Notes: a model not told the origin generated them from the sequence alone. A DNA stretch of 64,000 nt from Oscillospiraceae bacterium (GCA_009785335.1 WQWM01000008.1:1-64000), one strand, 5' to 3'; counted from the stretch's first letter, positions 33,133 to 41,809 are shown. Numbers and translations: made by a program.

Positions 33133-34467
33133 TTACGCGCTCGCCAGCAAATACACGCTGTCCAAAGCAATTCCCTGTGCCGCGGCGATGACTTGCTCAC
33201 GCGTGACGGCATTGATGTTTGCGCAGGCCTGCTGCGGAGTGACATGCTCGCCGGTGAGCAGCCCCATGGCATACCAAGCGGCGAGGGTTTCGGGCAGGTC
33301 GGCGTAGGTGGTGTAGCTGTCGCAGATTGACCGCTGCGAGGTAGCGAGGTCTTCGGCGGAGAAATCGCCCGCCTGCACCTGCGCCAGCATGTCTAAGATT
33401 GCTACGCGGGCTTCGTCGAATTTCTCGGTATCAATGCCGGCTCGCACAAACACCGCGCCTTTGTGGCGGTGCAGCTGCGCGCTAACATGATAGCACAGGC
33501 TGAGTTTTTCGCGCACGGTGAGGAACAACTTGCTGTGAATGCCGCCGCCGAACAGATCAACCGCGACGCGCAAGGGGAAATCATTTTCGTCCGCTGAATT
33601 CACACCAGCACGGAGACCAATCATCAGCTTGGCTTGTTCAATTTGCTGCTCTTCACGGAAATTTCGCAGCTCGCCAGGGGTTGCGATGAACTGCGTCGCA
33701 GGCATCACGGGCTCGCGCAATTGTGTGGCGAATCGCGCGCGCAACGCTTGGCAAACGGGCTCGCAGGCAGCATTGCTGACCATTGTCATTTGCATGGGCG
33801 CGGTGACTAACATGGCTTGCCAAGCGGCTTGCACATCATCAACCGTGAGTGCAGCCACGGCTTTTTTTTCGCCCAGCGGATTGAGCCCATAGGCCTCCTC
33901 GCTGCACATGAGTGCCTCGGCACGCTGCGCGGCGTACTTCCACTTGTCGCCTTCTTCGCTTTCCAGCCGCTCGATGAGCAGGCGTTTTTCCAGCTCCACG
34001 GTGGTGTTGTTTATCAGCGGATTGAACAGCAAATCCAGCAGCAGGGCGGCGCATTCTTCGGCGATTTTCTCGCCTTGCAGTGCAAATCGATCGTCCATGG
34101 CGGTGAGGCCGATGGACAAAATCTGCGCCTCGCCTTGCTTGTTCACGTTTGCGCTGAGCGCTGCGCCGTAGAGGTCGGCGAGTTTTTGCTCAAGCTTGCG
34201 CGGGGTGGGGTAGGCGGCACTGCAACGGTGCAGCAAAAACGGCAGCATGGCGTTTGCAGCCGTTTGCGCGGTATAATTTTCATTCGAGTTGTTCGCGTGT
34301 TGCTCATTAGTCTCAAGCAGAGCCTCTGCGCGCGAATTGTCAGCGGCGACTCGCCGCCGCAGCGGCAGTGCCATTTGCAGCACCATGCGCGCGGTTTTGA
34401 ACTGCCCGGTTTGCACGGCCACGCAGTGCACGGCAGGTGCGATTTGGGTGATGGTGGGGTGTGTCAT
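33133..34467 (-). CDS. M16-family peptidase subunit, inactive partner (YmfF-like)
   Basis: 444 aa. M16 fold across its length (ANVNKQGEAQILSIGL, then EEQQIEQAKLMIGLRAG and DLFGGGIHSKLF in the C-terminal half), but no HxxEH zinc motif at the expected N-terminal place, so it is the non-catalytic subunit. Residues about 38-75 hold an unusual insertion (SRAEALLETNEQ...) whose DNA contains GCGGCGACTCGCCGC, the core of a dispersed repeat also seen at 44240 and 44345. Starts 4 bases inside the preceding lipoprotein gene. Confidence 0.85.
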   Translation of the reverse strand: MTHPTITQIAPAVHCVAVQTGQFKTARMVLQMALPLRRRVAADNSRAEALLETNEQHANNSNENYTAQTAANAMLPFLLHRCSAAYPTPRKLEQKLADLYGAALSANVNKQGEAQILSIGLTAMDDRFALQGEKIAEECAALLLDLLFNPLINNTTVELEKRLLIERLESEEGDKWKYAAQRAEALMCSEEAYGLNPLGEKKAVAALTVDDVQAAWQAMLVTAPMQMTMVSNAACEPVCQALRARFATQLREPVMPATQFIATPGELRNFREEQQIEQAKLMIGLRAGVNSADENDFPLRVAVDLFGGGIHSKLFLTVREKLSLCYHVSAQLHRHKGAVFVRAGIDTEKFDEARVAILDMLAQVQAGDFSAEDLATSQRSICDSYTTYADLPETLAAWYAMGLLTGEHVTPQQACANINAVTREQVIAAAQGIALDSVYLLASA

Positions 34468-35735
34468 TCTATAATTATCCTCCAGCTTGATGAATTTTGT
34501 TGTTCAGTCAATTGCATTTGACCATTAATCCGCTCGTACCTGCGCAAGCTGCCTACGCCCTCTTCACCAATAACATTGTAGATTCTCGTCATAAGAACAA
34601 GCCCACCGCCAAAATTCGTATATCCGTACAATTCTTCACGATGATTGCCGTTTTCATCTGTGTCCACGTGCCAGCGTTCTCTGCTTGCGTGAAAAAGTTC
34701 ACCATGATTATTCTGTTGAAAAATATCGCGCAGTGTATGCTCGTCGCCTCTGTGTATACGACGAAGAAACACAACAACAAGCTCGCCATCAAGCAGTTGC
34801 GACTGTTCAACATACTCCCAGAATCTTGAATCTTCAACCACTTGCCCAGTGCGCGTGCGCTGCACGGTAATCAGCTGGCCATTCACAAGCTCTTGAATTT
34901 CTCTGTCAAAATCTCCCGAAAAACGGCTCACGCGGCTGTCTTGTATATAGCGCCGCACAAGCACCATGTTGTTGCCCATTCGTTCATAAAACTCAACTGT
35001 TTGTTCCACAGAAGAATCATATTGCGGGCACGCATGAGGTGTAAAGGTGCGTTGCTTGCGCTGAAGCTCCAAATTATTGCCCCTACGTTCAAAATCCTCA
35101 ATTATCAATTCTTCAGAAGCTCTGCAATCCGTGCACGCAGGAGACGAACGAGTGCGCCTTTCACGCTGAAGGGTTAACACGCCGTCACGATAGTGGTAAG
35201 ACTGAGAATATCGAGTGTGGTAGCCCATGTCATCAACGACAGATGTGCCTGTCGATAGCAGGCTAGTGTTCCAGTCAAAGCCAAACGGCGCAAATTCACG
35301 CAGGGTGTCATTCTCTATAAACTTGCCCGATTGCGGACACCACAACCAAACTCTTGCTCCCGCTACCAACCAAAAATCAAGGTAACCATCTCCATTAAGA
35401 TCGCCAAATTCGTCAATGTACCCTGAAACGCCTATAGGTTCGAGTGTAATGTGCTGATGAAAGCCATCTTCACTGGAAATATCAATGGTAGTGACACTAA
35501 GAAAGCCACTTGGCCAGTCGCAGTAAGGAGTAAGCGGATACACGTACCCATAGCCAGTGAACGCAAAGGTGAACTCTGGCATGCTTTCGTGAACACGCGC
35601 AAACTCTCGCACAGTGCGTGGCCCTGTCCGTTGCGGTTCTTGCATCGCAGTTTCTTCTTGCGCGGGTTCATCTATCGCACACGCAAACATGCCCAGCATC
35701 GCTAGGCACAACAAAACCGCAAGCAAAATCTTCAT
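34464..35735 (-). CDS. Putative lipoprotein with a calcium-loop-like repeat
   Basis: 423 aa from ATG 35735. Signal sequence MKILLAVLLCLAMLGMFAC with a lipobox-like cysteine at residue 19. Residues about 105-120 read FGDLNGDGYLDFWLVAG, a DxNxDGxxD calcium-binding loop of the FG-GAP/dockerin type; the rest has repeated RRGNNLELQR / RMGNNMVLVR segments, suggesting beta-repeat structure. No family recognised. It is more A/T-rich than its neighbours. The promoter-like TATACT ends 7 nt before the ATG and no ribosome-binding site is seen, so a leaderless mRNA is possible. The M16 gene follows with a 4-base overlap. Confidence 0.7.
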   Translation of the reverse strand: MKILLAVLLCLAMLGMFACAIDEPAQEETAMQEPQRTGPRTVREFARVHESMPEFTFAFTGYGYVYPLTPYCDWPSGFLSVTTIDISSEDGFHQHITLEPIGVSGYIDEFGDLNGDGYLDFWLVAGARVWLWCPQSGKFIENDTLREFAPFGFDWNTSLLSTGTSVVDDMGYHTRYSQSYHYRDGVLTLQRERRTRSSPACTDCRASEELIIEDFERRGNNLELQRKQRTFTPHACPQYDSSVEQTVEFYERMGNNMVLVRRYIQDSRVSRFSGDFDREIQELVNGQLITVQRTRTGQVVEDSRFWEYVEQSQLLDGELVVVFLRRIHRGDEHTLRDIFQQNNHGELFHASRERWHVDTDENGNHREELYGYTNFGGGLVLMTRIYNVIGEEGVGSLRRYERINGQMQLTEQQNSSSWRIIIE

Positions 35736-35742
35736 ACCATAT

Positions 35743-35771
35743 AGTATAACACACCTAGCCCGAAAACGCAA
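35743..35771 (-). promoter_or_regulatory. Possible leaderless promoter of the lipoprotein gene
   Basis: TATACT (35748-35743, minus) ends 7 nt before the ATG; the -35 region 17 nt further up is TTGCGT (35771-35766), a weak match lying inside the mntP coding end. Confidence 0.5.
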
Positions 35772-36318
35772 GGTGTTCCACCAAAATTTTCACGCCCATG
35801 CCAATGAGGATGATGCCGCCCGCAAGTTCGGCTTTGCTTTTGAAGCGCAGCCCAAACACATTGCCGATTTTTACCCCAAGCATGCTCATGCCAAGCGTGA
35901 TTGCGCCAATCAGCAGCACTGCGGGGATGATATTCACCTGCAAAAAGGCGAAAGTGACGCCCGTGGCCAAGGCATCGATGCTGGTGGCGATGGCAAGCGG
36001 GAGCATCACCCGCAAGCCAAGCGAGGTATTGCACTCTTCTTCGTCTTTTTTGCGGCTTTCCCATATCATCCTGCCACCGATGATCACCAGCAACACAAAG
36101 GCGATCCACGGCGCAACGGCCTGCACATAACCCGCAAAGCGTGCGCCCAGCAGCCAGCCCAGCAGCGGCATTACCCCTTGAAATATGCCGAAATAAAGCC
36201 CCACAATCAGCATGTGGTGCAGCCGCACTTTGGGCAGGCTCAGCCCTTTGCACACGGCCACGGCGAAGGCATCCATGGCTAGGCCAAGCGCGATGATTAC
36301 TAATTCAAAAATTCTCAT
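35755..36318 (-). CDS. mntP: Manganese efflux pump MntP
   Basis: 187 aa from ATG 36318, the usual length. Six membrane helices in two repeats, each with the family's conserved Asp motif: GLAMDAFAVAVCKG (about residue 11) and AIATSIDALATGVTF (about 117). MntP exports Mn2+ and protects against manganese overload. In many bacteria it is controlled by a yybP-ykoY riboswitch; here no such RNA precedes it, and the promoter's -10 ends 6 nt before the ATG. Confidence 0.94.
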   Translation of the reverse strand: MRIFELVIIALGLAMDAFAVAVCKGLSLPKVRLHHMLIVGLYFGIFQGVMPLLGWLLGARFAGYVQAVAPWIAFVLLVIIGGRMIWESRKKDEEECNTSLGLRVMLPLAIATSIDALATGVTFAFLQVNIIPAVLLIGAITLGMSMLGVKIGNVFGLRFKSKAELAGGIILIGMGVKILVEHLAFSG

Positions 36319-36324
36319 TTCTCT

Positions 36325-36353
36325 ATTATAACACGCTTGCAAAAACTAGTCAA
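36325..36353 (-). promoter_or_regulatory. Promoter giving a leaderless mntP mRNA
   Basis: On the minus strand TTGACT (36353-36348), 17-nt spacer, TATAAT (36330-36325), 6 nt, ATG at 36318. Confidence 0.85.
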
Positions 36354-36449
36354 GTGAACCGCGCAATTCCCGAAAATTCGCGGAAGAAATAGTGTATAGT
36401 GTAGGATGTAGAGTATAGAGCTCCGCACCCCACCTTCAGTCTCTGCAAA

Positions 36450-36877
36450 AAAACGGGCGGCAGGTTGCCGCCCCTACACGAGCAACACCTACACACCACC
36501 TGCGGTGGAGCTCGGTCGCTTCGCTGTGTTCTATCAAAGGTTCATCAAATTTCATCACCCACCGCGAAGCGACTAGGTTTTTTTGGGGTGAGCTGCAACC
36601 CCCACCTGCACGTCTACGACGCGCTTTCCTCCCCCGGCGGGGGAGGCCTTGGCAACACCTACACATCGCTATAAAACCCCCTCGCGAAGCGACTAAGTTT
36701 TTTTGGTTCTTTTATAACCACCCCGCCGTTGCGACGGCACCCCTCCACACCCACCCCACAAATGCAAGCATTTGCGGGGACCCCGGCGGGGGAGGCCTTG
36801 GCAACACCTACACATCGCTATAAAAACCCCTCGCGAAGCGACTAGGTTTTTTGGTTCTTTTTTTGCAAAAAAAGAAC
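36450..36877. repeat. Repeat block between mntP and the spoIIA operon
   Basis: Contains a REP-like palindrome (CGGGCGGCAGGTTGCCGCCC near 36457), CCACCTGCGGTGGAGCTCGG-TCGCTTCGCTGTG (36490-36525), R1 fragments with GGGGGAGGCCTTGGCAACAC (twice, near 36640 and 36790), three CGCGAAGCGACTAGG-type segments and the hairpin GTTCTTTTTTTGC-AAAAAAAGAAC (36854-36877), which ends 21 nt before spoIIAA. No gene and no clear sigma-H promoter seen. Confidence 0.8.
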
Positions 36878-36898
36878 AAGAAAGGAACAGGACAAGCT

Positions 36899-37219
36899 AT
36901 GGACATCCGCTATGAAAAAAATCGCCTGACGGCGCACCTTGCAGGCGAGATTGATCACCACAATGCCGCCGCCGTGCGCGAACCAATCGATCAAGCCATT
37001 GCCAAGCTGCGCCCACCGCGTGTTCGGCTAGATTTCGCCGCCGTGACCTTCATGGACAGTTCGGCGGTGGGCTTGGTGATGGGGCGCTACAAGCTGCTGG
37101 CTGCCTACGATGCCGCCTTGGAAGTGGTGAATCTTTCGCCCACCGGGCTGCGCATGATGCAAATGGCCAACCTGCAATCGCTCGCGTTGCTTAAACAAAA
37201 GGAGGAAATCTCTGCATGA
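36899..37219 (+). CDS. spoIIAA: Anti-sigma F factor antagonist SpoIIAA
   Basis: 106 aa from ATG 36899 (AAAGGAACAGG upstream). STAS domain with the phosphorylation-site loop TFMDSSAVGLVMGRYK (Ser near residue 57), essentially the SpoIIAA signature. Unphosphorylated SpoIIAA releases sigma F from SpoIIAB in the forespore; SpoIIAB phosphorylates it. First gene of the operon, overlapping spoIIAB by 4 bases. Confidence 0.96.
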   Translation: MDIRYEKNRLTAHLAGEIDHHNAAAVREPIDQAIAKLRPPRVRLDFAAVTFMDSSAVGLVMGRYKLLAAYDAALEVVNLSPTGLRMMQMANLQSLALLKQKEEISA

Positions 37220-37674
37220 AATACAACAAACATACCCTCGTCAACCAAATGAAGCTGATGCTCGATAGCCGCTCGGTGAACGAAAGCTTTGCGCGCGCAA
37301 CGGTGTCTGCATTTGCAGCACAGTTAGATCCCACTGTGGAAGAACTCACGGACATCAAAACCGCCGTGAGCGAAGCCGTGACCAACGCCATCGTGCATGC
37401 CTACCCCGACAGCACTGGCAAAATCACCATATGGGCCGGCATTTATCAGGATGGATTTGTTCGCGTGCTGGTGAAGGACCAAGGCCGCGGCATTGAGGAC
37501 ATCAAGCTGGCCCGTCAGCCGCTCTATTCCTCGCTGGGCGACGAGCGCGCCGGGCTGGGCTTTGCCGTGATGGAAAGCTTCATGGACAATTTACGCGTGC
37601 GCTCAAGCCCGGGCAAAGGCACCACCATCACCATGGGCAAGCTGATTAAAGGCAAGAATAATCATGGTAACTAA
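37216..37674 (+). CDS. spoIIAB: Anti-sigma F factor SpoIIAB
   Basis: 152 aa. GHKL ATPase/kinase: N box EAVTNAIVHAYP (about 54), G1 box VKDQGRGIEDI (about 87), G2 region DERAGLGFAVMESFMD, all as in SpoIIAB. It holds sigma F inactive and phosphorylates SpoIIAA. Starts within the spoIIAA stop (ATGA) and its end overlaps sigF by 11 bases. Confidence 0.97.
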   Translation: MKYNKHTLVNQMKLMLDSRSVNESFARATVSAFAAQLDPTVEELTDIKTAVSEAVTNAIVHAYPDSTGKITIWAGIYQDGFVRVLVKDQGRGIEDIKLARQPLYSSLGDERAGLGFAVMESFMDNLRVRSSPGKGTTITMGKLIKGKNNHGN

Positions 37675-38395
37675 CCCACTCTTAATTTGTGATAAAAGCA
37701 ACATTGCGGCCCGGGACGATAATCGATGTAGCTCTAACGCCAGCGAGCGCAACACCTTCATTGAGAAAAACATGGGCTTGGTGTATGCCTGTGCGCGAAA
37801 ACTGCAGGGCAGGGGAGTTGAGTTTGACGACCTGGTGCAAGCGGGATCAGTGGGGCTCATCAAGGCCGCCGACGGCTTTGATACCACGCGCGGGCTGGCG
37901 TTTTCCACCTATGCCGTGCCGGTGATACTAGGCGAAATCAAGCGGCTGTTTCGCGAGGGCGGTGCGGTGAAAGTGGGCCGAACCACGCGCGAAAAAGCCC
38001 GCGATCTGCTGCGCCAAAAAGAACAGTTGGCAGAACAACTCGGCCGCGAGCCTGCCATCAGTGAGCTTGCCGAGCTTGCCGGCCTTGATGTCAGCGAAAC
38101 CGCCATGCTGCTGGGCAGTGCCATGCCCGTGATGTCACTCACCAGCCACGACGATAGCCGACACAGCGAGTTCGATCTGCCGGTGCCATCGCAGGCTGGC
38201 GAAATTGTGGATAAGCTCGCTCTGCGGCAAGTGATGGATACCCTGGACGAACGCGAGCGACGCCTCGTGGAGCTGCGCTATTTCAATGCCATGACCCAAA
38301 GCCGAACCGCCGAAGAACTCGGCATGACGCAAGTGCAGGTGAGCCGCCGCGAAAAGGCGATTCTGCAACGCCTGCGGGGTTATTTGCTGGAATAA
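37664..38395 (+). CDS. sigF: Sporulation sigma factor F
   Basis: 243 aa. Region 2 (FDDLVQAGSVGLIKAADGFD; FSTYAVPVILGEIKRLFRE), region 3 (EQLGREPAISELAELAG) and region 4 (LDERERRLVELRYF...TAEELGMTQVQVSRREKAIL) match sigma F/B/G-type factors, and the operon identifies it as sigma F, the first forespore-specific factor. The ATG at 37664 lies inside spoIIAB, so translation is probably coupled. This operon shows the organism is, or descends from, an endospore former. Confidence 0.96.
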   Translation: MVTNPLLICDKSNIAARDDNRCSSNASERNTFIEKNMGLVYACARKLQGRGVEFDDLVQAGSVGLIKAADGFDTTRGLAFSTYAVPVILGEIKRLFREGGAVKVGRTTREKARDLLRQKEQLAEQLGREPAISELAELAGLDVSETAMLLGSAMPVMSLTSHDDSRHSEFDLPVPSQAGEIVDKLALRQVMDTLDERERRLVELRYFNAMTQSRTAEELGMTQVQVSRREKAILQRLRGYLLE

Positions 38396-38397
38396 AT

Positions 38398-38432
38398 AAA
38401 ACACACGCACCCGGTAAAAGAGTGCGTGTGAA
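38398..38432. terminator. Hairpin after sigF
   Basis: CACACGCAC (38402-38410) pairs with GTGCGTGTG (38422-38430). The better T-run is on the minus-strand side (TTTTATTTATT), so it may stop antisense transcription as well as cap sigF. A near-twin lies at 40337-40372. Confidence 0.6.
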
Positions 38433-38434
38433 AC

Positions 38435-38849
38435 TCGTGTAGGGGCGGCTAGTAGCCGCCCGTGATTTTTATGGCGAGCGAAAGCAGAACGGGCGGCTTG
38501 CAAGCCGCCCCTACATGCTGACGCGGGCAACTGCGGAATTATCGCTCCGCGTGGCTTTTTTCAACCACCCCGCCGTTGCGACGGCACCCCTCCACACCCA
38601 CCCCACAAATGCAAGCATTTCCGGGGACCCCAGCGGAGGGGGATTGGGGCTTGCTCCTTATCGTTTCATTAATAATCCACCGCGAAGCGGCTAGGTTTTT
38701 TGGGTTCTTTTTTGAACCCCCACCTGCACGCCTGCGACGTGCTTTCCTCCCCCGCCGGGGGAGGCCTTGGCAACATCTACACATTTTTATAAAAATCCCA
38801 CCGCGAAGCGGCTAAAGTTTTTTGCGCTACTTTTTTTCAAAAAAGTAGC
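38435..38849. repeat. Repeat block after sigF
   Basis: An inverted pair of REP-like palindromes (38440-38517), then CACCCCGCCGTTGCGACGGC, ACAAATGCAAGCATTTC, the CACCTGCACGCCTGCGACGTGC fragment, two CCACCGCGAAGCGGCTA segments, and GCTACTTTTTTTCAAAAAAGTAGC (38826-38849), which overlies the end of the next minus-strand gene's transcript. No gene in 38396-38855. Confidence 0.8.
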
Positions 38850-38855
38850 AAACAC

Positions 38856-39311
38856 CTACACCGGAATGATGACCTTGGTTTGCATTTGCTTTGTTGGTGT
38901 TATTGCCGGGTCGGTGAGATAGCAATCATAGAATGTGCCGGTGAAGGCCAGGGAGTGCTCCTCCATAAAGGCAAACATCTTGCCATAGGTTGTGTTGAGC
39001 GAGCGATGAGAGCCTGTGTGCATGGCTACCACGGCTTTGCCTGCGTGGGTTTTGCTCATGAACAGACCGTCTGTTTCTGCCACGGGTTCGGCGATGGGAA
39101 AACCCACTTCAATGTCAAACTTGGACCAATCCTTGGCGCAGTTCAAATAGGCAACGTAGGGCGCACCAGTTGGCTGCACGCCCAGTTGTGTGAGATAATC
39201 GCTAACCATGCCAATGCCTGCTGCGATGACCTTGTCTGACTTGGCATTGGTCGTGTGCGCCTTGTAGACAAGGGCTGGTTCTGCTTGTAGTTCTACGATT
39301 TCCATGTTCAT
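38856..39311 (-). CDS. GyrI-like small-molecule-binding protein
   Basis: 151 aa, the SOUL/GyrI (AraC effector-binding) fold on its own: EIVELQAEPALVYKAHTT at the start, VGFPIAEPV in the middle and VAMHTGSHRSLNTTYGKMFAFMEE near the C-terminus with the conserved Glu pair. Stand-alone members bind or hydrolyse lipophilic compounds or block gyrase. The gene follows the MerR-type regulator by 16 bp, which itself carries the same kind of domain, so the two probably see the same ligand. GGAGGTAAT precedes the ATG. Confidence 0.82.
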   Translation of the reverse strand: MNMEIVELQAEPALVYKAHTTNAKSDKVIAAGIGMVSDYLTQLGVQPTGAPYVAYLNCAKDWSKFDIEVGFPIAEPVAETDGLFMSKTHAGKAVVAMHTGSHRSLNTTYGKMFAFMEEHSLAFTGTFYDCYLTDPAITPTKQMQTKVIIPV

Positions 39312-39327
39312 ATTACCTCCGAAATTT

Positions 39328-40236
39328 TTACTCTTTCGCTTGAATCGGCAGCAGCAAATCTAACTGCATGGTGCATTCTTCGGCATCTGGCGCGTTGAAG
39401 GCTTCAAAGTCGATGCATTCCTCCAGCCATTGATGGGCATCAGTTGGCTGGTATTGCTCGCTTTTTTCAGCCCAGCGGTAGAGCTGCGTCCAGCGTTCGC
39501 CGATTTCGTTCATGTGGGTGGGAATGGATGCATACAGACCGCCAGCGAAGTGCTTTTTCTCCAGCGGCGCGGGAACATCGAAGTCATCGGGAATGGTCAC
39601 CCAAAGTTCATAGCCATAAATGGGATTGCCCTCACTGGGGTTGGGGTTGTTGAAGCCGAACTGCCGAAATCCGCTGCGATTGTGCAGGTTGTTGTCGCGC
39701 ACAAATTTGTCGTGCACAGCGGCGCAGTCGTTCTCGGGCGTGGCACTTTCGGCGCGGTATGCCGCCACGGTCATGGCGGGCAGACGAAGAATGCGGACGT
39801 TGTTGAGTTGTTTGGGCATGGCAAAAATCCTTTCAGAGAGAAAAGATTTAAGGTGCGGCCGCTTGCTTTTTTCAACGATGGGCATGAGTGCTTGCAGCAA
39901 ATCCGGTGTTTCGGCAAGTTGCTGGCGAAGTTCTTCCACCAGCTGTGCCAGATCACTTAAATCAACGGATTCCTGCCGCAAAGTTTGCGCGTGGACGGTG
40001 AGCGCTTGCACCGCCGTTGCTACATCCTGCGACAAAAATATCCGCTCGATTTCTGCAATGGGCAACTGCAATGTGCGCAGCAGCACAATTTGCTGAATGC
40101 GCCGCTCGTTTTCGCTGTTGTAGTAACGATAGCCGTTGTCTGCTCGTGAGCTGTTTAAGATGCCCATCTCTTCCCAATAACGCAGCGTTCGGTTGGAAAG
40201 TGCAAAGCGTTTTGCTGCTTCGCCAATGCGCAACAT
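39328..40236 (-). CDS. MerR-family regulator with GyrI-like effector domain
   Basis: 302 aa. MerR DNA-binding head LRIGEAAKRFALSNRTLRYWEEMGIL (in parts) with YRYYNSENERRIQQI, a coiled-coil linker (about 75-120), and a C-terminal effector-binding domain (about 145-300) as in BmrR-type multidrug sensors. It likely activates an adjoining gene on binding a hydrophobic compound; the downstream GyrI-like gene is the obvious partner. GAGGAGGTG 7 nt before the ATG. Confidence 0.88.
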   Translation of the reverse strand: MLRIGEAAKRFALSNRTLRYWEEMGILNSSRADNGYRYYNSENERRIQQIVLLRTLQLPIAEIERIFLSQDVATAVQALTVHAQTLRQESVDLSDLAQLVEELRQQLAETPDLLQALMPIVEKSKRPHLKSFLSERIFAMPKQLNNVRILRLPAMTVAAYRAESATPENDCAAVHDKFVRDNNLHNRSGFRQFGFNNPNPSEGNPIYGYELWVTIPDDFDVPAPLEKKHFAGGLYASIPTHMNEIGERWTQLYRWAEKSEQYQPTDAHQWLEECIDFEAFNAPDAEECTMQLDLLLPIQAKE

Positions 40237-40336
40237 GGCCGCACCTCCTCTCTCTGCAATTCATTATAAACCATGCCGTGGCGGAAATGTCAAGCATTTT
40301 CTTCGCTTCGCTGTGCTTTATTTTAGTTGCATAAAA

Positions 40337-40372
40337 ATCACACGCACCCTGCAGAAAGTGCGCGTGTGAATT
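40337..40372 (-). terminator. Terminator of the aquaporin gene
   Basis: On the minus strand CACACGCGCAC...GTGCGTGTG forms a long stem and is followed by ATTTTTATG. It begins about 12 nt past the aquaporin stop codon. Confidence 0.85.
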
Positions 40373-40383
40373 ATTCATGTGAC

Positions 40384-41073
40384 TTACTTGGCAACTGCTT
40401 TGTCTTTCACCACTTTGTACACCAGCACCGCCAGTGCCGCACCCACCAGGGGAGCCGCAATGAACACCCACAGGTCGGTGAGCGCTTGCCCGCCAGCGAA
40501 AATCGCAGGGCCAATGCTGCGCGCGGGGTTAACCGACGTGCCCGTGAGCGGAATGCCCACGATGTGCACAAACGTGAGCGAAAGACCGATGACAATACCA
40601 GCCACGCTGCCTTTGTTTTTGTCGGCCGTCACGCCCAAAATCACCAGCACGAAGATGAAGGTGAGGATGACCTCGACCAAAAATGCGCCGCCGATTCCGC
40701 CTGCATTTGCCACTGCGTTGGTGCCGAGCGCACCGGTGTGGTCTACGCCTGCAATGTCGGACACCAGCCAAAGCAAGCCCGCACCAGCGATCGCGCCAAT
40801 GACCTGCGAAACCACATAGCCGCAGAAATCCACAAGTTTGATGCGTTTATCTAGCCATGCCGCCAAAGAAACCGCGGGGTTGATGTGACAGCCCGACACA
40901 TTGCCGATGACATAAGCCATGGCGACAATGCTCAAACCAAACGCCAGCGCAACCGCCAGATGACCACCACCGGTTGCCGCACCCAAAAACACCGCGCTGC
41001 CGCAACCCATGAACACCAACACCATGGTGCCAATGAGTTCCGCTGCATACTTTTTGCCGTTTGCCTTCAACAT
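40384..41073 (-). CDS. aqpZ: Aquaporin (AqpZ-like water channel)
   Basis: 229 aa, six helices and two half-helices. NPA boxes in CHINPAVSLA (about 65) and TSVNPARSIG (about 183). The histidine in LTFVHIVGIPLTG and the arginine after the second NPA match the narrow AqpZ selectivity filter, so water rather than glycerol is the likely cargo. AGGAGG 6 nt before the ATG. Confidence 0.93.
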   Translation of the reverse strand: MLKANGKKYAAELIGTMVLVFMGCGSAVFLGAATGGGHLAVALAFGLSIVAMAYVIGNVSGCHINPAVSLAAWLDKRIKLVDFCGYVVSQVIGAIAGAGLLWLVSDIAGVDHTGALGTNAVANAGGIGGAFLVEVILTFIFVLVILGVTADKNKGSVAGIVIGLSLTFVHIVGIPLTGTSVNPARSIGPAIFAGGQALTDLWVFIAAPLVGAALAVLVYKVVKDKAVAK

Positions 41074-41084
41074 AGAAAACCTCC

Positions 41085-41175
41085 TGATAATAAAAATATA
41101 ACCTGCGTCGAGACCCTCTCGCGTGCCGCATAGCTAATTTTCGTAGTTATACAAAACGCGAGGGAGCCCCACCGC
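41085..41175. repeat. Hairpin and CCGCAGGTGG repeat by tRNA-Cys
   Basis: CCCTCTCGCGT (41113) pairs with ACGCGAGGGAG (41155) across about 30 bp, followed by CCCCACCGCAGGTGG, the recurring element end. Confidence 0.65.
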
Positions 41176-41182
41176 AGGTGGT

Positions 41183-41257
<75 letters not shown>

Positions 41258-41300
41258 CGAAAAAACAATGAGGAGCTAGAATGTAGGGGTTAGGGTATAC

Positions 41301-41376
41301 TGGAGCGGATGACGAGGCTCGAACTCGCTACCTCCACCTTGGCAAGGTGGCGCTCTACCAGATGAGCTACATCCGC
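41301..41376 (-). tRNA. tRNA-Gly (GCC)
   Basis: Acceptor GCGGATG/CATCCGC, anticodon loop TTGCCAA, T arm AGTTCGAGCCT, CCA encoded at 41301-41303. Confidence 0.95.
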
Positions 41377-41463
41377 ACTAATTTTCCTAATTTCTCCTAC
41401 GTCCTAACTCCCACATCAATCCTACAACGATGGAGCACCGCGTGAGGGTGCCCCACCGCAAGA

Positions 41464-41539
<76 letters not shown>

Positions 41540-41544
41540 GGAAA

Positions 41545-41625
41545 TGCTGCGAACACACAAGTTGCTCGCGGGTGAAGACCTCACGCAATCACATCAGTAA
41601 ATGCGCGAGGTGCTCACCGCAGTTG
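41545..41625. repeat. Family R3 repeat between tRNA-Phe and tRNA-Asp
   Basis: GCTCGCGGGTGAAGACCTCA...GCGCGAGGTGCTCACCGCAG follows the pattern TCGCGGG-n-GCGCGA-n-TCGCCGC found also at 44130-44360, inside 34320-34365 and at 59695-59775. Confidence 0.6.
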
Positions 41626-41702
41626 TGGCGACCCAGAACGGGCTCGAACCGTCGACCTCCAGCGTGACAGGCTGGCGTTCTAACCAACTGAACTACTGGG
41701 CC
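41626..41702 (-). tRNA. tRNA-Asp (GTC)
   Basis: Acceptor GGCCCAG/CTGGGTC, anticodon loop CTGTCAC, T arm GGTTCGAGCCC, CCA encoded at 41626-41628. Confidence 0.95.
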
Positions 41703-41732
41703 ACAAAAGGGGAATGCCATGCGGCTTTCTCC

Positions 41733-41809
41733 TGGTGGGAGCAGCAGGAGTCGAACCTGCGACCCCCTGCTTGTAAGGCAGGTGCTCTAACCAGCTGAGC
41801 TATGCTCCC
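41733..41809 (-). tRNA. tRNA-Val (TAC)
   Basis: Acceptor GGGAGCA/TGCTCCC, anticodon loop CTTACAA, T arm GGTTCGACTCC, CCA encoded at 41733-41735. First of the five-tRNA minus-strand cluster, downstream of secG. Confidence 0.95.

Noticed and set aside
41601-41798. Plus-strand ORF across the tRNA-Asp/tRNA-Val region
   Set aside because: It lies antisense to two clear tRNA genes, has no ribosome-binding site and no protein-like composition.
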